From positions 106,922-170,921 of the forward strand of contig CAZUNO010000005.1 of assembly GCA_964621445.1 (NCBI GenBank): a stretch of DNA of 64,000 nt, written 5' to 3'. Below the pieces are notes generated by a model. The model saw only the letters and a program-made list of their open reading frames with translations. It ran no database searches and was not told the DNA's origin. A program made the translations under genes and the position numbers. Below, one piece after another: positions 18,205-26,745 of the stretch (the stretch's first letter is position 1; each line of letters begins with the position of its first letter). This stretch comes from CAZUNO01 sp964621445 [NCBI: Candidatus Hadarchaeota archaeon]. Its GTDB lineage: Archaea > CAYQAE01 > CAYVLA01.

Positions 18205-20226
18205 TTAGAGCCTGTAGCGGTGCCTACTCAGCAGTTCCTCTATCAGACCGGTATTCCATCCCCCGATGTCCTCCTGGATGCCAACCCGGCCTATCCGACC
18301 CCCCTTCCGAGAAATCCAGTCTACATGTTTGGATTGGCATGATGAGCATCGGGAATGAAGACCATCAACGATGCTTCCGCATTTCAGGCACAGGGAAAGG
18401 TCCTGGGTATATGTGAATAATGGAACGCCGCTCTTCGCTATCCTAGCCGTCTCTCTCCAAAGGACCTCCCTAGGAGGCCTGCCAACCAGATTCACATTGA
18501 AAATTGCTCCTCCCGAAAGTAGGGAGCAAAGAGGCTGTTCGAAATTCAATCTTTCCTCAAGGCCGATTTCCGCTGAAGCCCTGATCTGAGCTCCTTGGGT
18601 GTAGTATACGGAGCCCTCGGAGGATTTGCCCTGCGCCACATACCTTGATCGGAATCTCTTCCCGTCTATCTGAGCCAGCCTGTTATTGGAATCGTATGAG
18701 GGGGACTGACAGATGTGAAAATCCGATTCACTTTCTGCCGAGAACTCCCTGGTTGTTTCTTTCATTCTTTCCAGGACCTTATTGGCAAAATCCCTAGCAT
18801 TCCGGTTCTGGTGTAATTCGGATTCGGTCATGATCTTAACGGCCTCGTTGAGTCCCAAAATGCCAATCATCATCCTCTGCTCGTCCAGTCTCAGGTATTT
18901 CGACCTCCCGAAACTCTGATCAGCAAAGCGTAATGAACCCTCATCCATTCGCATCGCCAGGACCTTCTTCTTCAGCGAAATCAGGTCCCGTACTAATTCC
19001 ATTCTGGAAACCAGCATCTCAAAGAACCTGCTCACATTTCCCTGGCTATCAAGGGCCACCCTGGGCAGATTTACGGTGGCTTCCTGAATTATACCCCCTC
19101 GAAAATCGGGGTAGTAATCGCCCGTTCCCTCAACAATTAGACCGGGCTCCACGCAACAATTCAGAGACGAGATTCCATCAGCCATCCCGTTAAGGAACAG
19201 GGGGGAACCAAAGCGAGAGGCCAGACCACATGCCAGGAGGTATTCTTCCTCGGAATCCTTCATGAATTCTGGATCCAACTTTATCTCTATGGCCGGGAAG
19301 GGAAACGGCTTTCCCGTGTAGTCCCCTGAAAGGAGAACCTCTAAGAGCTGACGGAAGATTTTAACAGCTTCATCATGGTACTCCGAATATGTCTCCGGCC
19401 CGATCATGCCTCCCGGCTTTACGGCCTCCACATCTTCAAGGACCTCCGGGATTCCCGGAATCAATCCTACGGAGCTAAGTACCATCTGCCCACCTCTAGC
19501 CACATATTGCTGGCTCATCTCGTATATGAACATCTGGCACAACTGCCTGATTTCGGTCCCGTTCTTTCCCTCAACATAAGGAGCCATGATCACATTGAAG
19601 TGATTGAAGGAGTGACCTCCTGACCAGAAAACCTGGGAAGCGGCGAGGGCCTTGGCGGCATGAAAGATGGCAACCTCGGCGTGCTTGGCAGGCCCGGCCA
19701 CCGCGGTATCCCTGCCCGAACCATCAACTCTCAATCCCTTTCTGAGAAAGAATCTAAGATCGTGGGCAAAGCAGTATGGCCGGGTTACGAAGTACTCCAG
19801 GTCGTGTATGTGTATCAGCCCTCTCCTGTGGGCATCGGCGATCTCGGGTGGGATAACGGCAGAAAGAGCGTAATGGCGTGCAATTACATCTCCCATGTGC
19901 TTGTGTATCGATTCCGGGTTGAAGGCAGTACTGCTATCCATTCGGTGCCCACTGGTCAGGATCCGGTTAACGTCGTAGATGGGGAGCCCTAGTCTCTGGT
20001 GGTAGGCTGCTAGGTCATCGAAACCGTATTCCAGAAGCTTGGCATTTACCATTTCACGTATCATGGTAGTGGTAGGGGATACCCCTATCCGGCTCAGGTA
20101 GCTTTCGACCTCATCCGCGATCTTCTCGGCCACCCTAACCGGGGCATTGGCCTCGTTCACCAACGCATTAACGATCTTGCTCTTGCTGAAATCCTCAATG
20201 GTATCATGGGATGTTCTGACCTTCAA
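18205..20226 (-). CDS. nrdD: Anaerobic (class III) ribonucleoside-triphosphate reductase, shorter form
   Basis: A 673-residue oxygen-sensitive glycyl-radical enzyme that reduces ribonucleotides to deoxyribonucleotides. An ATP-cone-like regulatory domain (about 1-95) precedes the barrel. SSLNCCVEPG contains the candidate active-site Cys pair. Near the C-terminus, CLKCGSIVDG and CSSCQSKH form a four-Cys zinc site, and RVGIQEDIGGWN holds the probable glycyl-radical residue at about Gly649, with the closing ELLSRHRY typical of the Thermotoga-like branch. It is divergent from a winged-helix gene, sharing a promoter region with a candidate operator. The activating enzyme NrdG is not in the window. 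This copy and the one at 23062 are clearly different subtypes. Confidence 0.92.
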   Translation of the reverse strand: MKVRTSHDTIEDFSKSKIVNALVNEANAPVRVAEKIADEVESYLSRIGVSPTTTMIREMVNAKLLEYGFDDLAAYHQRLGLPIYDVNRILTSGHRMDSSTAFNPESIHKHMGDVIARHYALSAVIPPEIADAHRRGLIHIHDLEYFVTRPYCFAHDLRFFLRKGLRVDGSGRDTAVAGPAKHAEVAIFHAAKALAASQVFWSGGHSFNHFNVIMAPYVEGKNGTEIRQLCQMFIYEMSQQYVARGGQMVLSSVGLIPGIPEVLEDVEAVKPGGMIGPETYSEYHDEAVKIFRQLLEVLLSGDYTGKPFPFPAIEIKLDPEFMKDSEEEYLLACGLASRFGSPLFLNGMADGISSLNCCVEPGLIVEGTGDYYPDFRGGIIQEATVNLPRVALDSQGNVSRFFEMLVSRMELVRDLISLKKKVLAMRMDEGSLRFADQSFGRSKYLRLDEQRMMIGILGLNEAVKIMTESELHQNRNARDFANKVLERMKETTREFSAESESDFHICQSPSYDSNNRLAQIDGKRFRSRYVAQGKSSEGSVYYTQGAQIRASAEIGLEERLNFEQPLCSLLSGGAIFNVNLVGRPPREVLWRETARIAKSGVPLFTYTQDLSLCLKCGSIVDGLHSRCSSCQSKHVDWISRKGGRIGRVGIQEDIGGWNTGLIEELLSRHRYRL

Positions 20227-20269
20227 CTAGGTTCCCCTGCTTACGATCATTTCGACATGCGCGGTAACG

Positions 20270-20307
20270 ATTGTAAGTAACAATATATAAAAGACCCCCT
20301 TTATAAA
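20270..20307. promoter_or_regulatory. Overlapping divergent promoters of nrdD and the winged-helix gene, with a candidate operator
   Basis: TATATAAAAG (about 20284-20293) is a strong TATA box for the rightward gene at 20333. TTTATAAA (20300-20307), a self-complementary box, serves leftward nrdD with a predicted start near 20275. ATTGT-AAGTA-ACAAT (20270-20284) is a perfect 5-bp inverted repeat lying over the predicted nrdD start and abutting the rightward TATA box, an ideal position for repression of both genes by the neighbouring regulator. Binding is inferred. Confidence 0.6.
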
Positions 20308-20332
20308 CTAAACGTGTCAACCAGGTGAAGTC

Positions 20333-20806
20333 ATGCTCTCCAGGGCCGATATCCAGCTCCTTCTTTCGCTTCGCGGATCCTTCAAGACCCGAAAGGAGCT
20401 GGACTCGGATAACCCGGTTCACCGGGACACACTCTCCAAATCCCTGCGCAGTATGGAGAAAATGGGATTTATCCTGAAGACACCCAGGGAGATGGATGGT
20501 AGGTATACGGCCGAGTTCAACCTCACCAGAAGGGGAAGGGATATCACCTCAAACCTGGAAAAGGCCCAACTTGACGAAATCCCGGAAACCGGTCTAACCG
20601 ACCTCAGGTTGAGAATCATGCGCTACTGCCTCCAGGGACGGAGGTTCGGCGAGGTACGTGAAGAACTGGATATAGCGGAACCAAACGTGGATCGTCATTT
20701 AAAGATCCTCCTCAATACCGGTCTTGTGGAGAAGAGCGATGATCTCTATCTAACCACCGATATTGGTCGAAGGCTGATCGAGTCCCTCGAGGAAGCCGGC
20801 GGGTAG
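20333..20806 (+). CDS. Tandem winged-helix DNA-binding protein, candidate nrdD regulator
   Basis: A 157-residue cytoplasmic protein made of two winged-helix domains. The first (about 1-75) includes RADIQLLLSLRGSFKTRKEL and a second helix pair HRDTLSKSLRSMEKMGFI. The second (about 85-157) includes GEVREELDIAEPNVDRHLKILLNTGLVEKS. These are the usual helix-turn-helix layouts of archaeal ArsR/MarR-like transcription factors. No metal or ligand site is evident. An AGGTGA ribosome binding site precedes ATG 20333. It is divergent from nrdD across a short region with an inverted repeat and directly joined to thpR, so it may repress nrdD and itself. Confidence 0.82.
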   Translation: MLSRADIQLLLSLRGSFKTRKELDSDNPVHRDTLSKSLRSMEKMGFILKTPREMDGRYTAEFNLTRRGRDITSNLEKAQLDEIPETGLTDLRLRIMRYCLQGRRFGEVREELDIAEPNVDRHLKILLNTGLVEKSDDLYLTTDIGRRLIESLEEAGG

Positions 20807-21388
20807 GTGATTGACTTGACGGATGAAATCAGATCATTCATCGCCGTTGATATTCCCGAGGGAATAGTGGCCAGCTTGAGACCCATTCGTTACGATCTAT
20901 CCAGCCTAGCCCCCAATCTTCGCATGGTGGATGAGGAGAATCTCCATTTCACCCTCAAGTTCCTGGGCAACATAGGAAGGGAAATGATCGGGACCATAGG
21001 GGGATGCATGAAATCAACGCGATCCCTCCTCGGTTTCGACATCAAGGTAAGGGGTTTGGGAGCCTTTCCCAGCGCGGGCAGAGCCCGGGTAGTCTGGGCT
21101 GGAGTTTCCGAAGGACGTGAAAAGATGATTAAACTTACCGAGGCCCTGGACTCAACTCTGTCCGGTCTCAAATTCAAAAAGGAAAAGGGGAATATCCCAC
21201 ATCTAACCGTTGCCAGGGCCGGTCGAGGTTCCCGGAGACCGGATCTATCCAAGTTCATAGAAGCCACCAGGGAACGGGAGATCGGTAATATGCACGTGGA
21301 CAGCATTAAGCTGAAGAGATCAAAACTAACGCCTCAGGGTCCCATATACAATGACATTCTGGAGGTACAAGCGGGGGATTCAAACTGA
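20807..21388 (+). CDS. thpR: RNA 2',3'-cyclic phosphodiesterase (2'-5' RNA ligase family)
   Basis: A 193-residue 2H phosphoesterase that opens 2',3'-cyclic phosphates on RNA ends and can ligate tRNA halves through a 2'-5' bond in vitro. The two catalytic H-x-T motifs are present: HFTLKFLGN (about 45-53) and HLTVARAG (about 129-136). ARVVWAGVSEG is the family strand between them. GTG 20807 directly abuts the stop of the winged-helix gene, and the end overlaps the ATG of the CCA-adding enzyme by one base (TGATG). The pairing with cca is a common archaeal arrangement and points to a tRNA-maturation operon. Confidence 0.93.
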   Translation: MIDLTDEIRSFIAVDIPEGIVASLRPIRYDLSSLAPNLRMVDEENLHFTLKFLGNIGREMIGTIGGCMKSTRSLLGFDIKVRGLGAFPSAGRARVVWAGVSEGREKMIKLTEALDSTLSGLKFKKEKGNIPHLTVARAGRGSRRPDLSKFIEATREREIGNMHVDSIKLKRSKLTPQGPIYNDILEVQAGDSN

Positions 21389-22791
21389 TGGAGCACAAAG
21401 CCCTTTTATCCGAGATACGGGAACTGATAAGGCCCTCCGAGGATACCAGGAGGAGAATTAGGGAAATAACAGGCAGGATCAAGGAGGGAATCTCCCGCAA
21501 GGCCCATGGCATATGTCCCCAATGCCGGGTGGAGGTAGAGGGATCTGTTGCAAAGGGCACCTTTCTTGAAGGACAACACGACATCGACATATTCGTCTTC
21601 TTCCCGCCCTGTACCCCGAGGAAGGACCTCGAGGAGCTGATCCTGGACCTGGGAAAGGAATGGGCGGAGGACCAGGGACTAGAATATGAGATAGCATATG
21701 CGGAACACCCCTATGTTACGGTTAAATTCGCCCTTGACAAGGATACCTGTGAGGTGGACATCGTTGGTGCATATGATGTTGATTCCACCCGGGATATGAA
21801 GTCCGCCGTGGACCGGACCAAGTTCCATACCCAATATGTCAGGCAGAACCTCGACCCACAGCTGAGGGACCAGGTTCTCCTGACCAAGCAGTTCATGTCG
21901 GGAATCGGGACCTATGGATCGGAGATTAGGATAGGAGGCTTTTCCGGTCTCCTTTGTGAGGTCCTGATAATAGCCCACGGCTCATTCCTGAATCTTCTAA
22001 GGGCGGCTGCGAACTGGGAAAAAGGACACATCATAGATGTGGAAAACCTAGGCGGGGAACACCCCGATTTCCGGGAACCCCTGGTGGTAATTGACCCCAC
22101 TGATGGACAGCGCAATGCCGCTGCTGCGGTTACCGAGCAGAAATTTAGCCTGTTTATCCACGCGGCCAGAAGCTTCATCAAACGGCCGAGGAGGACCTTC
22201 TTCCTGCCCCGGGAAATTGAGCCGATGGGCAAGGATGAACTGTTGAAGAAGATCCAGGATAGAGGAACCCAGCTGGTAATCTTCAGGTTCAAAAGGCCGG
22301 AGGTCATAGATGACATCATCTTCCCCCAGGTAGGCAGGCTGGTAAGCTCCATGAGTCGACGACTGGCGGACCACGGATTTACCTTGGTAGGACCATCCAC
22401 CGATCTGGTTCGCCAGGAGGGGGATCAGATTAACGTTCTCTTTGAACTGGGTGTACACTCGCTACCCAGGATCGAGAAAAGGTATGGACCACGCATAGAC
22501 CGTGCCGAGGACTGTGAAAAATTTCTGGAAAAACATCGGGAGAGCCATCCCTACATCGAGGGGGATAAGTGGTGTGTGGACACCGAAAGAAAATTCTGGG
22601 AAGCCAACTCCCTGATCTGGCATGTGCTGTCAAATAACCCCCAGGGCATCATTCCCAACTACGTGGCCGGAGGTATGGAAAAGGGGTGGAGCCTGGCCAG
22701 GGACGAGAAAGCCATTGATAGCGCCGGTCCACGGGTGAGGGAGATGTTAACCCAACACTTCCGCCGTGTATTGCCATGGGAAGCAACCTGA
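21388..22791 (+). CDS. cca: CCA-adding enzyme, archaeal class I tRNA nucleotidyltransferase
   Basis: A 467-residue enzyme that adds the 3'-terminal CCA to tRNAs without a template. The nucleotidyltransferase signature is GSVAKGTFLEGQHDIDIFVF (about 52-71), with the two metal-binding Asp in DIDIF, and the third carboxylate in CEVDIVGAYDV. The archaeal central domain (VLLTKQFMSGIGTYGSEIRIGGFSG) and the C-terminal RNA-binding domain follow. Length matches the family. Both tRNA genes in this window lack an encoded CCA, so the enzyme is needed for them. Confidence 0.95.
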   Translation: MEHKALLSEIRELIRPSEDTRRRIREITGRIKEGISRKAHGICPQCRVEVEGSVAKGTFLEGQHDIDIFVFFPPCTPRKDLEELILDLGKEWAEDQGLEYEIAYAEHPYVTVKFALDKDTCEVDIVGAYDVDSTRDMKSAVDRTKFHTQYVRQNLDPQLRDQVLLTKQFMSGIGTYGSEIRIGGFSGLLCEVLIIAHGSFLNLLRAAANWEKGHIIDVENLGGEHPDFREPLVVIDPTDGQRNAAAAVTEQKFSLFIHAARSFIKRPRRTFFLPREIEPMGKDELLKKIQDRGTQLVIFRFKRPEVIDDIIFPQVGRLVSSMSRRLADHGFTLVGPSTDLVRQEGDQINVLFELGVHSLPRIEKRYGPRIDRAEDCEKFLEKHRESHPYIEGDKWCVDTERKFWEANSLIWHVLSNNPQGIIPNYVAGGMEKGWSLARDEKAIDSAGPRVREMLTQHFRRVLPWEAT

Positions 22792-22824
22792 GGCCCTTAT
22801 GATAATTTCGGGGTACCATCGAAA

Positions 22825-22848
22825 CTTTTATAAGTTAGTTATCACTAA
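22825..22848 (+). promoter_or_regulatory. nrdD (second copy) promoter with an inverted repeat
   Basis: CTTTTATAAG (22825-22834) is a strong TATA box predicting transcription from about 22857. TTAGT-TATC-ACTAA (22835-22848), a perfect 5-bp inverted repeat, lies between the TATA box and the predicted start, a classic repressor position. It is not the same sequence as the repeat at 20270, so a different regulator is likely. Confidence 0.5.
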
Positions 22849-22852
22849 ATAC

Positions 22853-23061
22853 AGGTCACCGTTTTCCTCTCAGCGGTGAAACCGAAATGCGATCAATAGC
22901 CTTGGTTCTGGATTCGGGAAGCATGTACCCCTTTCGGTCCAGTATCAGTCCTAAGACCATTTCGTTCGCCAGGGATATGACCCGGAAGACCGGGGACCCA
23001 ACGGAGGAAGACGACCGTAAGCCACTCATCCAAATGAAAGGGCTTGTCAGAGGTTATAGAA
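22853..23061 (+). promoter_or_regulatory. Long 5' leader of nrdD with potential hairpins
   Basis: About 200 nt lie between the predicted transcription start and the nrdD start, unusual in a window of short leaders. TCACCG (22856-22861) pairs with CGGTGA around a 12-nt loop. Near the 3' end AAGCC (about 23019-23023) can pair with GGCTT (23041-23045), just upstream of the AGAGGT ribosome binding site. A 64-codon frame (ATG 22887 to 23081) also lies here but has no recognisable product. It could be a structured regulatory leader; no known riboswitch class is recognised. Confidence 0.35.
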
Positions 23062-25158
23062 TTGTTGATAAAGAAACGTGACGGCAGGAAAGAGGAATTT
23101 AAACCATCAAGAATCGAGGCCGCGGTTTTCAAGGCCTTCTCTGCTACCGGGGAGGGAACGAAAAAGGACGCTAAGAAAGTCACCGCTGAGGTCGTCGAAC
23201 GGGCCGACCAGGAAAACGGGGTTCCAACCGTCGAAGGGATACAGGATCGTGTCGAGGAAACGCTGATGAGGATGGGCTACTTCCGAACTTCGAAGGCCTA
23301 TATAATCTATCGTCAGCAGCACACCGATCTCAGAGATGTGAAACGCATCGTGGAGGACCCCCAGGTTATTGAGTCCTACCTTAATCGCAGCGACTGGAAG
23401 GTCAAAGAGAACTCCAACATGACCTACTCCCTTCAGGGCCTGAACTGCTACCTTTCATCAAAGGTGGTCTCCAATTATTGGCTCAGGAAGATCTATCCGC
23501 CGGGGATAAGGGAACACCACCTGGCGGCGGATTTCCATCTTCATGACCTTGGTACCCTGGGCCCATATTGCGTGGGATGGGACATAAAGGACGTGCTCCT
23601 GCGCGGCTTCAGTGGCGTGCCGGGCAAAGTAACCTGCACACCGGCCAAGCATTTCAAGGTGGCACTGGGCCAGGTAGTCAACTTCCTGTACACCCTGCAG
23701 GGGGAGGCCGCCGGAGCCCAGGCCTTCAGCAACGTGGATACCTACCTGGCACCTTTCATACGCTATGATGGCCTGAGCTATAAACAGGTTCAACAGGCCA
23801 TGCAGGAGTTCATATACAACTTGAACGTGCCCACCAGGGTTGGTTTCCAGACGCCTTTCGTCAACTTCACCCTGGATCTCAAACCACCCTCCTTCGCCAA
23901 GGACGAGCCCGCCATTGTCGGGGGCCAGGCCAAGAATGAGCCAATCGGCGATTTCCAGGATGAGATGGACATGTTCAACCGGGCCTTTGGCGAGGTAATG
24001 ACCGCCGGAGATGGAGATGGAAGACCATTCACCTTCCCCATACCTACCATAAATATCACCAAGGATTTTGATTGGGATAATGAGAACTACTGGCCCCTGT
24101 GGCAGATGACTTCCAGGTACGGGATACCCTACTTCTCCAATTTCGTGAACTCCGATATGAGCCCTGACGATGTAAGGAGCATGTGTTGTAGGCTCCGGCT
24201 GGACAAGCGGGAGCTCCAGAAGAGAGGAGGCGGGCTATTTGGCGCCAACCCGCTTACCGGATCCATCGGGGTCGTCACCTTGAACCTACCCAGGCTTGGA
24301 TACCTCTCCGGGGACGAGAACGAATTCTACGAGAGGCTGGATGAGCTGATGGATAAGGCAAAGGATTCCCTGGAGATAAAGAGAAACGTCATAAACAACT
24401 TCACCGATAACGGTCTCTATCCCTACTCCAAGGTCTATCTCCAAGGTATCAAGGAAAGATACGATAGCTATTGGCAGAATCACTTCTCGACCATCGGCAT
24501 AATCGGGATGAATGAATGTCTGAGGAACCTGATCAACACCTCGTTGGTCACCACCGAGGGACGGGACTTCGCCCTGGATGTCATGGACCACATGAGAGAA
24601 AGGATATCACAATATCAGGAGGAAACCGGAGACATATTCAACCTTGAAGCGACCCCTGCAGAGGGGGCTAGCCATCGCTTGGCGAGAATAGACAATGCCG
24701 AGTTCCCGGATATAGTGACCGCCAACCGCGGCGGTGGAGAGTTCTATACCAATTCAACCCACCTGCCAGTGGACTACACGGGTAACCTTTTCGAGGCTCT
24801 GAGCCTCCAGGACGATCTCCAATGCAAATACACCGGTGGCACCGTTTTCCACGTCTTCCTCGGGGAAAGTGGACCTCACCCGGAGTCCCTGAAGAGATTG
24901 GTGGACAAGGTGACGAGCTCGTTCTCCCTCCCGTACTTCACCATAACGCCTACATTCAGCGTGTGCCAGGAACATGGGTATATGGCCGGAGAGCACCAAG
25001 AGTGCCCCAAGTGCCACAGGAGCTGTGAGGTATATTCCAGATCGGTTGGGTACCTGAGACCGGTATCGCAATGGAATGAGGGCAAGTCATCGGAATTCTT
25101 CCAGCGACGGACCTTTGACCGCAAGGCCGAGAAGCCGGTGGCCAAAGTAGTGGCCTAA
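23062..25158 (+). CDS. nrdD: Anaerobic (class III) ribonucleoside-triphosphate reductase, longer form
   Basis: A class III reductase of about 698 residues. An N-terminal ATP cone (KKRDGRKEEFKPSRIEAAV onward, about 1-90) provides allosteric control. The barrel carries RSMCCRLRLDKRE with the catalytic Cys pair. The C-terminus has CQEHGYM and CPKCHRSC, a Cys-rich zinc site, followed by RSVGYLRPVSQWNEGK, the typical glycyl-radical loop of the E. coli/T4-like branch. TTG 23062 is preferred over TTG 23044 because AGAGGT (23049-23054) lies 8 nt upstream, and an in-frame TGA lies just before 23044. NrdG is not found nearby. A second, divergent nrdD lies 3 kb upstream. Confidence 0.92.
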   Translation: MLIKKRDGRKEEFKPSRIEAAVFKAFSATGEGTKKDAKKVTAEVVERADQENGVPTVEGIQDRVEETLMRMGYFRTSKAYIIYRQQHTDLRDVKRIVEDPQVIESYLNRSDWKVKENSNMTYSLQGLNCYLSSKVVSNYWLRKIYPPGIREHHLAADFHLHDLGTLGPYCVGWDIKDVLLRGFSGVPGKVTCTPAKHFKVALGQVVNFLYTLQGEAAGAQAFSNVDTYLAPFIRYDGLSYKQVQQAMQEFIYNLNVPTRVGFQTPFVNFTLDLKPPSFAKDEPAIVGGQAKNEPIGDFQDEMDMFNRAFGEVMTAGDGDGRPFTFPIPTINITKDFDWDNENYWPLWQMTSRYGIPYFSNFVNSDMSPDDVRSMCCRLRLDKRELQKRGGGLFGANPLTGSIGVVTLNLPRLGYLSGDENEFYERLDELMDKAKDSLEIKRNVINNFTDNGLYPYSKVYLQGIKERYDSYWQNHFSTIGIIGMNECLRNLINTSLVTTEGRDFALDVMDHMRERISQYQEETGDIFNLEATPAEGASHRLARIDNAEFPDIVTANRGGGEFYTNSTHLPVDYTGNLFEALSLQDDLQCKYTGGTVFHVFLGESGPHPESLKRLVDKVTSSFSLPYFTITPTFSVCQEHGYMAGEHQECPKCHRSCEVYSRSVGYLRPVSQWNEGKSSEFFQRRTFDRKAEKPVAKVVA

Positions 25159-25218
25159 AAGAAAAAAAGGCAACGGTAATGGGCCCATTTAAGAGGACAT
25201 GGGAGCACCCATTACCAC

Positions 25219-25656
25219 ATGCCCCCGAGCCGCAGGGTCGTCATCCTTTGCATCTCAATGGTGGTTTTGTCAGCCGGCTGCCTTAACTCCAGTTCCCCGG
25301 GGAACGAGACAAATCAGACGCCGGGAGGGGAGCAGACAGAGGATCCGGGTAAGCCGATCTATTACTTCTTCTATTCGAATGGGTGTGGTGCTTGCGACCA
25401 GATGAAGGATACCACGTTGTCAAATCAAACGATCCTCCAGGCCCTTGAAAAGAACTACACCTTCAAGAGTCTGAACACAGGAAAGAATAGGCAACTAGCC
25501 GCTAGGTACGGGGTCAGGTACGTACCAACCAATGTTTTTGCCTATCCAAATGGGACGGTTATAGGAACTAAGGTTGGGGCCGTTGATCCTAATACATTCA
25601 TGGAGATGCTGAGAGTTGTCAGCGAATTCTACGTTGAGAACCCTCCTCTATCCTAG
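25219..25656 (+). CDS. Thioredoxin-fold lipoprotein
   Basis: A 145-residue exported protein. The lipobox-like LSAGC (Cys at about 21) follows a hydrophobic signal, and a Ser/Thr/Asn/Pro/Gly-rich linker of about 25 residues precedes a thioredoxin domain. The redox motif is NGCGACDQM (CGAC at about 55-58), and the cis-Pro region is VRYVPTNVFAYPNG. It probably catalyses disulfide exchange on the outer face of the membrane. Cysteine is rare in surface proteins except in some neighbours here, such as the deduced protein at 30530, so a folding role is plausible. The gene abuts the convergent deacetylase-family gene without a spacer. Confidence 0.85.
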   Translation: MPPSRRVVILCISMVVLSAGCLNSSSPGNETNQTPGGEQTEDPGKPIYYFFYSNGCGACDQMKDTTLSNQTILQALEKNYTFKSLNTGKNRQLAARYGVRYVPTNVFAYPNGTVIGTKVGAVDPNTFMEMLRVVSEFYVENPPLS

Positions 25657-26745
25657 TTAAGACAGGCTTTCCCAGTAGGGGGTAAGGAGTTCCTTCAGGT
25701 CCTTCGCCACCTGCTCGGTGGACTCGAGTCTTTCCTGGTCATCAACCTCGTCCGGTACCTCCTCGTCCGGTACATCCCTATCCATGCCAAGGGTCCCGGT
25801 CATCATTGATAGCCAGCAGCTGGGAATGGATTTCACGTCGTACCCGCTTCCCATTATATCAAGGTATTCGGCGCCCAGCTCGCGGCGTAGATCCCGAATC
25901 CAACCCCCCAGGGTGTGGAAGTCCCTCTTCTTGAGGCCAAGATAGGTCGGATACCCAAGATTGGTGAGGTCATTCACATAGGGGTCCGATCCGCCGTTCC
26001 TGATGATGATTTCGGGTGAGAATTCCCGGGCCGCTGGTTTCAGAATTTGGTCCCTAAATATCTGGTAGCATTCAATTCCCGCGAACGGTGGCATTGGGAA
26101 ATTTATGCAAAACCCCTCCCCGTCCCCCTTTCCAATCTCATTCTTGAAACCCCGCCCGGGATAAAAGTCGGTAGGATCATGATGAACGGAGACCGTAAGG
26201 ACCGAGGGATCGTCATAAAAGATATCCATGGTTCCATCCCCCGCATGGGCATCGGTATCCAGAATCATTACCTTTCCCCTGAACACATTCCTGGCGTGGC
26301 GGGCCGCGGCGGCCACATCATTCAGAACGCAGAACCCTCCACCTCTAGAGGGCCCTGCATGATGGAGCCCCCCAAAGGTATATACCGGGTTTTCCCTTTC
26401 CCTGGCCAGTTCCACGCCCATCATTGCTCCCCCAACGATCAGCTTGTTGGCCTCCAACATCTCCCTCTTTACCTGGGTGTCAGGGGTGAGATAGGTCGTA
26501 AAAGATCCCGGGACCTCGTTGGCCAACTCCTCCACGTAATCCAGATACTCCTTGGTGTGAACCAACATCAGATCCTCACGAGAGGCCTTCTTGGGTTTCA
26601 TGACCTCGTATGAATCTGCGGGCAGCTCCGATGATAGGTAATCGTAGAAGTCCCGAAATCTCCGGCCGGAAAATGAATAACTTGGAGGCACATCGTATTT
26701 CGTGAAACCGTCATCGTATATTAGCAGGAAAATGATGTCCTTCAC
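25657..26745 (-). CDS. Histone-deacetylase family (AcuC/Hda-like) zinc hydrolase
   Basis: A 362-residue arginase-deacetylase-fold enzyme that should remove acyl groups from lysines, polyamines or small molecules; the substrate is unknown. The charge-relay His pair is in GGLHHAGPSRGGG. Zinc ligands are the Asp and His of LDTDAHAGDG and the Asp of NGGSDPYVND. The catalytic Tyr is in GSGYD. The second His of the usual DxHHGDG is Ala here. GTG 26745 is chosen because it overlaps the TGA of the DUF2070 gene by 4 nt and GAGGT precedes it; a longer frame to 26922 would run inside that gene. Alba at 8248, whose Lys is acetylated in Sulfolobus, is one possible target. Confidence 0.88.
   Translation of the reverse strand: MKDIIFLLIYDDGFTKYDVPPSYSFSGRRFRDFYDYLSSELPADSYEVMKPKKASREDLMLVHTKEYLDYVEELANEVPGSFTTYLTPDTQVKREMLEANKLIVGGAMMGVELARERENPVYTFGGLHHAGPSRGGGFCVLNDVAAAARHARNVFRGKVMILDTDAHAGDGTMDIFYDDPSVLTVSVHHDPTDFYPGRGFKNEIGKGDGEGFCINFPMPPFAGIECYQIFRDQILKPAAREFSPEIIIRNGGSDPYVNDLTNLGYPTYLGLKKRDFHTLGGWIRDLRRELGAEYLDIMGSGYDVKSIPSCWLSMMTGTLGMDRDVPDEEVPDEVDDQERLESTEQVAKDLKELLTPYWESLS

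Noticed and set aside
22887-23081. 64-codon frame in the nrdD leader
   Set aside because: No motif or good ribosome binding site, and it overlaps the nrdD start; kept only as a possible leader peptide.
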